From positions 372,001-436,000 of the forward strand of contig NZ_JBHZGL010000002.1 of the NCBI RefSeq assembly GCF_051900415.1: 64,000 nucleotides of DNA, in the 5' to 3' direction. Shown one piece after another: positions 60,810 through 64,000 of this stretch. This stretch comes from Frateuria_A sp051900415 (GTDB taxonomy: Bacteria; Pseudomonadota; Gammaproteobacteria; Xanthomonadales; Rhodanobacteraceae). Within the stretch, counting starts at the first letter, position 1. Every line of letters begins with the position of its first letter. A model generated the notes under the pieces. That model was not told the origin of the DNA, did not search any database, and saw only the letters and a list, made by a program, of their open reading frames with translations. A program made the position numbers and the translations under genes.

Positions 60810-62233
60810 CCACCCGCCGCGACTTCCTCAAACTGCTCGGTACGACGGCAGCCGCCGGCGCCATTGGCAACGTCGCCATGGCCCGCACGCCCGGCTTTGC
60901 CAGCAAGCGCCCGCCGCCGGGCAAGCGCCGCTTTACCAGCGACGTGGTGGAGCGCGAGCTGGCGCGCGTGCAGGGCCGCATCGGCGATCCCAAGCTCGCC
61001 TGGATGTTTGGCAACTGCTACCCGAACACGCTCGACACGACGGTCGAACTGGGCACGCTGGAGGGCAAGCCGGACACCTTCGTGATCACCGGCGACATCG
61101 AGGCGATGTGGCTGCGCGACTCCTCCGCGCAGGTTGCGCCCTACCTGCCGCTGGCGAAGCAGGACCGCGCGCTGCAGCGGCTGTTCCATGGGCTGATCCG
61201 GCGCCAGGCGCGCTGCATACGGCTGGATCCCTACGCCAACGCGTTCATGCCCGATCCGCACGCCCAGCCGCTGTCGTGGGCGCGCAGCGACCAAACCGAC
61301 ATGAAGCCCGGCGTCGGCGAGCGCAAATGGGAGATCGATTCGCTGTGCTGGCCGATCCGCCTGGCGCACGGCTACTGGCAGGCGACCGGCGACACCACGC
61401 CCTTCGACGATGACTGGCGCGCGGCCATGCACCGGGTCGTGCAAACCTTCCGCGAGCAGCAACGCAGGCATGGCCGTGGCCCGTACCACTTCCAGCGCAC
61501 CAGCGACCGCCCCACCGAGACGCTGGCGCTGGAGGGCTACGGCAACCCGACGCGCCCCAACGGCATGATCCACTCGATGTTCCGGCCGTCCGACGACGCG
61601 TGCCTGTATCCACTGTTCGTGCCGGCCAACCTGTTCGCAGTGGCCTCCCTGCGCCAACTCGCCACGATGAGCCGCGCCATCCACCAGGACGCGGGCTTTG
61701 CCGGCGACTGCACGGCGCTGGCCGACGACGTGGCCAAGGCCATCGAACGCGACGGCCGCGTGCCCGATGCCGACGGCGACTATTGGGCTTACGAGATCGA
61801 CGGCTACGGCAACCGCCTGTTCATGGACGACGCCAACGCGCCGAGCCTGCTCAGCCTGCCTTACCTCGGTTGCTGCGCGACCGACGATCCGCTCTACCGT
61901 CGCACCCGCGCGCGCGCCTGGAGCGAACAGAACCCGTATTTCTTCCGCGGCACGGCCGCCGAAGGCATCGGCGGCCCGCACGAGGGCCTGCGCATGATCT
62001 GGCCGATGGCGATCACCATGCGCGCGCTGACCAGCAACGATCCGGCCGAGATCCGCCAGTGCCTGCGCTGGTTGCGCGACACCGATGCGGGCACCGGCTT
62101 CATGCACGAGGCATTCGACCAGGACGACCCGACGCACTTCACGCGCGCGTGGTTCGCCTGGGCCAACAGCCTGTTTGGCGAGCTGATCGTCAAGCTTGCC
62201 GACACCCGACCCGCCCTGCTGCGCAACCCGTGA
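60806..62233 (+). CDS. GH125 exo-alpha-1,6-mannosidase (Tat-exported)
   Basis: A 475-aa (alpha/alpha)6 enzyme specific for alpha-1,6-linked mannose. The N-terminal TTRRDFLKLLGTTAAAGAIG is a Tat signal with the RRDFLK motif. GH125 signatures: VITGDIEAMWLRDSSAQVAP near residue 95, ANAFMPDPHAQPLSWARSD, WEIDSLCWPIRLAHGYW, GMIHSMFRPSDDACLYPLFV, and GFMHEAFDQDDPTHFTRAWF followed by AWANSLFGELI. The Asp/Glu pair expected for the inverting mechanism is present. It overlaps the GH2 gene by 4 nt (ATGA). With GH2 and GH92 it covers the linkages of a high-mannose N-glycan core. Confidence 0.94.
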   Translation: MTTRRDFLKLLGTTAAAGAIGNVAMARTPGFASKRPPPGKRRFTSDVVERELARVQGRIGDPKLAWMFGNCYPNTLDTTVELGTLEGKPDTFVITGDIEAMWLRDSSAQVAPYLPLAKQDRALQRLFHGLIRRQARCIRLDPYANAFMPDPHAQPLSWARSDQTDMKPGVGERKWEIDSLCWPIRLAHGYWQATGDTTPFDDDWRAAMHRVVQTFREQQRRHGRGPYHFQRTSDRPTETLALEGYGNPTRPNGMIHSMFRPSDDACLYPLFVPANLFAVASLRQLATMSRAIHQDAGFAGDCTALADDVAKAIERDGRVPDADGDYWAYEIDGYGNRLFMDDANAPSLLSLPYLGCCATDDPLYRRTRARAWSEQNPYFFRGTAAEGIGGPHEGLRMIWPMAITMRALTSNDPAEIRQCLRWLRDTDAGTGFMHEAFDQDDPTHFTRAWFAWANSLFGELIVKLADTRPALLRNP

Positions 62234-62297
62234 ACCCATTTTCCACCCCAAGGCCGGCATCCGTGTTGCCGCCCACCGACCCACAGGAGAACTCGAC

Positions 62298-64000
62298 ATG
62301 GTGACCCGCAGACGCTTCCTGCAAGGCATGGGCGCCCTGACTGCACTGGGCGGCGCCGGCACGCTGCCGGGTTTTGCGATGAGCCGGCTAGGCGCCGGCC
62401 GTTCATCGATGGGCGCGGGCGAAGGCGTCTCGCGCTTCGTGGATGTGTTCGTCGGCACCGGCGGCCATGGCCACACCTTCCCCGGCGCCACCCTGCCCTA
62501 CGGCATGGTGCAACTGAGCCCCGACACCAACGACGCCGGCTGGGATGCCTGTTCGGGCTACCACCAGCGCGACGGGTCGATCATGGGCTTCTCGCACACG
62601 CATCTCTCGGGCACCGGGGCCAGCGACATGCTGGACGTGCTGGTGATGCCGGCGCAAGGGCCGGTGCTGCTGCAGCCGGGCGAGCGGGGGCTGCCGGACA
62701 AGAACTACCAGTCGCATTTCGACGAAGCGGCGTTCGCGAGCACGCGTTTGCCGCCCGACGTGGTCGGCCAGCCCGGCCATGGCTACCGCTCGCGCTACGA
62801 CGGCGAGCAGGCGCAGCCCGGCTACTACCGCGTGCACCTGACCGACCACGACATCCTGGCCGAGCTGACCGCGACCTTGCGCGCCGGCCTGCATCGCTAC
62901 ACGTTCCACGGCGAGGGCGACGGCCACCTGCTGGTCGACCTGGCGCACGGCTTCCACGACGATCCCGACGTGCCGGCCAAGGTCAGCGACGCGACCCTGA
63001 AACTCGTTGGCGACGACCTGCTGGTCGGCAGCCGGCGCGTGCACCAGTGGGCGAACGGGCGCTACATGTATTTCGCCATGAAGCTCTCGCGCCCGGTCGC
63101 CCGCGCCACGCTCTACGTCGAGGACGCGCCACTGCCGACCGGCTCGCGCCAGGCGCAGGGCAAGCACCTGAAGGCCGCGCTGCATTTCAGCGACGTGGCG
63201 CGCGAGCCGCTGCTGGTCAAGGTCGGCATCTCGGCCGTCGACATCGACGGCGCGCGGCGCAACCTCGACGCCGAAGTGCCCGGCTGGGACTTCGAGGGCG
63301 CGCGGCAGCAGGCCTGCGACACGTGGGAGCGCGAGCTGTCGCGGATCCGCATCGACAGCCCGTCCGAGCCGTTCAAGCGCACCTTCTACAGCGCGCTTTA
63401 CCACACCATGCTGGCGCCTACGCTGTTCAGCGATGTGGACGGCCGCTACCGCGGCATGGACCTCTGGGTGCATACGCTGCCCAAGGGCCAGCACAACTAC
63501 AGCACTTACTCGCTGTGGGACACCTACCGCACGCTGCATCCGCTGCTCACGCTGTTCCAGAGCGAGCGCGTGCCCGACCTGGTCAACGGCCTGGTGCGCA
63601 TGACCGCGGAAAGTCCGGACGGGCCGCCGGTGTGGCCGCTGCAGGGGGTGGAAACCGGCACCATGATCGGTTACCACTCGATCGTGGTGATCGCCGAGGC
63701 GCACGCCAAGGGCTTCACCGGCATCGACTACGCCAAGGCCTGGCCGCTTTTCCGCAAGCGCGCGATGGACGATGACTACCGCGGCCTGCCGGACTACCGC
63801 AAGCTGGGCTACATCCCGGCCGACAAGGAGTGGGAGTCGGTCAGCAAGACGCTCGAGTACAGCTACGACGACTGGGCGATGGCGCACCTGGCCGAGGCCG
63901 TCGGCGCGCACGACGACGCGAAGCACCTGCGCGAACGCTCGCGCAACTACCGCAACGTGTTCGACAAGAAGCTCACCTTCGTGCGCCCGCGCGGCAGCGA
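62298..64000 (+). CDS. GH92 alpha-mannosidase, second copy (3' end off the window)
   Basis: About 567 codons are visible, open to the window edge. The N-terminus VTRRRFLQGMGALTALGGAG is a Tat-type signal, unlike the Sec signal of the GH92 at 36033. Family motifs: VDVFVGTGGHGHTFPGATLP, GFSHTHLSGTGASDMLDVLV, YSTYSLWDTYRTLHPLLTLF, GTMIGYHSIVVIAEAHAKG, and SKTLEYSYDDWAMAHLAEAV. The ATG at 62298 follows AGGAGAACTCGAC and comes 64 nt after the GH125 stop. Sequence divergence from the first GH92 suggests a different linkage preference. Confidence 0.94.
   Translation, partial: MVTRRRFLQGMGALTALGGAGTLPGFAMSRLGAGRSSMGAGEGVSRFVDVFVGTGGHGHTFPGATLPYGMVQLSPDTNDAGWDACSGYHQRDGSIMGFSHTHLSGTGASDMLDVLVMPAQGPVLLQPGERGLPDKNYQSHFDEAAFASTRLPPDVVGQPGHGYRSRYDGEQAQPGYYRVHLTDHDILAELTATLRAGLHRYTFHGEGDGHLLVDLAHGFHDDPDVPAKVSDATLKLVGDDLLVGSRRVHQWANGRYMYFAMKLSRPVARATLYVEDAPLPTGSRQAQGKHLKAALHFSDVAREPLLVKVGISAVDIDGARRNLDAEVPGWDFEGARQQACDTWERELSRIRIDSPSEPFKRTFYSALYHTMLAPTLFSDVDGRYRGMDLWVHTLPKGQHNYSTYSLWDTYRTLHPLLTLFQSERVPDLVNGLVRMTAESPDGPPVWPLQGVETGTMIGYHSIVVIAEAHAKGFTGIDYAKAWPLFRKRAMDDDYRGLPDYRKLGYIPADKEWESVSKTLEYSYDDWAMAHLAEAVGAHDDAKHLRERSRNYRNVFDKKLTFVRPRGS

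Overview
The window is high-GC DNA from a gammaproteobacterium, most likely Lysobacterales (Xanthomonadales), family Rhodanobacteraceae (Dyella/Rhodanobacter/Luteibacter type). The evidence is gene order familiar from that order (sucD-sucC divergent from pilS-pilR; glyA-nrdR; rluD-pgeF beside bamD), abundant short palindromic repeats of types common in this order, and a mannoside-degrading locus resembling the N-glycan-scavenging loci of Xanthomonas. No database search was possible, so the placement is inference. I saw no rRNA, tRNA or CRISPR array.

Layout. 1-7.2 kb is core: nrdR (partial), glyA, a secreted alpha/beta hydrolase with a TetR-like regulator, a DUF817 membrane protein, ettA and pyrF. 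7.5-9.0 kb is a small integron-type cassette array without an integrase: two 57-bp attC-like sites, one collapsed attC, a frameshifted VOC gene, a membrane protein and a HIT-family protein. Small orphan genes follow to 10.8 kb. 11.0-14.0 kb carries two paralogous proline-rich membrane-anchored proteins of unknown function. 14.4-27.6 kb returns to housekeeping: an EF-G2-type GTPase, a DJ-1/PfpI protein, a SET-domain methyltransferase, an acyl-CoA dehydrogenase, pgeF, rluD, bamD, nadE, sucDC. 27.8-35.8 kb is signalling: pilS-pilR for type IV pili, then an operon of sensor kinase, single-domain receiver and REC-kinase-REC hybrid.

36.0-45.0 kb is a mannose module. A secreted GH92 alpha-mannosidase is divergent from a run of LacI regulator, sugar MFS transporter, PfkB fructokinase, AGE-family epimerase and M1 peptidase. 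Two identical 16-bp palindromes flank the divergent promoter. The inferred route is mannoside to mannose (GH92), uptake (MFS), mannose to fructose (AGE epimerase), fructose to fructose-6-phosphate (fructokinase). 57.3-64.0 kb holds a second mannoside operon, cutC - GH2 beta-mannosidase - GH125 alpha-1,6-mannosidase - GH92 (cut by the window edge), joined by ATGA overlaps. A degenerate copy of the LacI operator lies upstream, suggesting one regulon.

Between the two mannoside loci are Ku with a stand-alone LigD polymerase domain, a YceI-cytochrome b561-YceI operon, a glutaredoxin-like protein, sdaA, and a type III restriction-modification system (mod-res). The last has a divergent XRE regulator and two operator-like palindromes. 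The first two-thirds of mod is visibly AT-richer than the rest.

Intergenic DNA is full of repeats. The most interesting are four MITE-like elements (about 16.4, 25.1, 45.0 and 49.1 kb) that share inverted ends and a G/C hairpin but, in three of them, have a locus-specific interior amplified in tandem. One of these has duplicated the 3' end of the neighbouring pfpI gene. A 60-bp perfect REP doublet (REPIN) separates ku from ligD.
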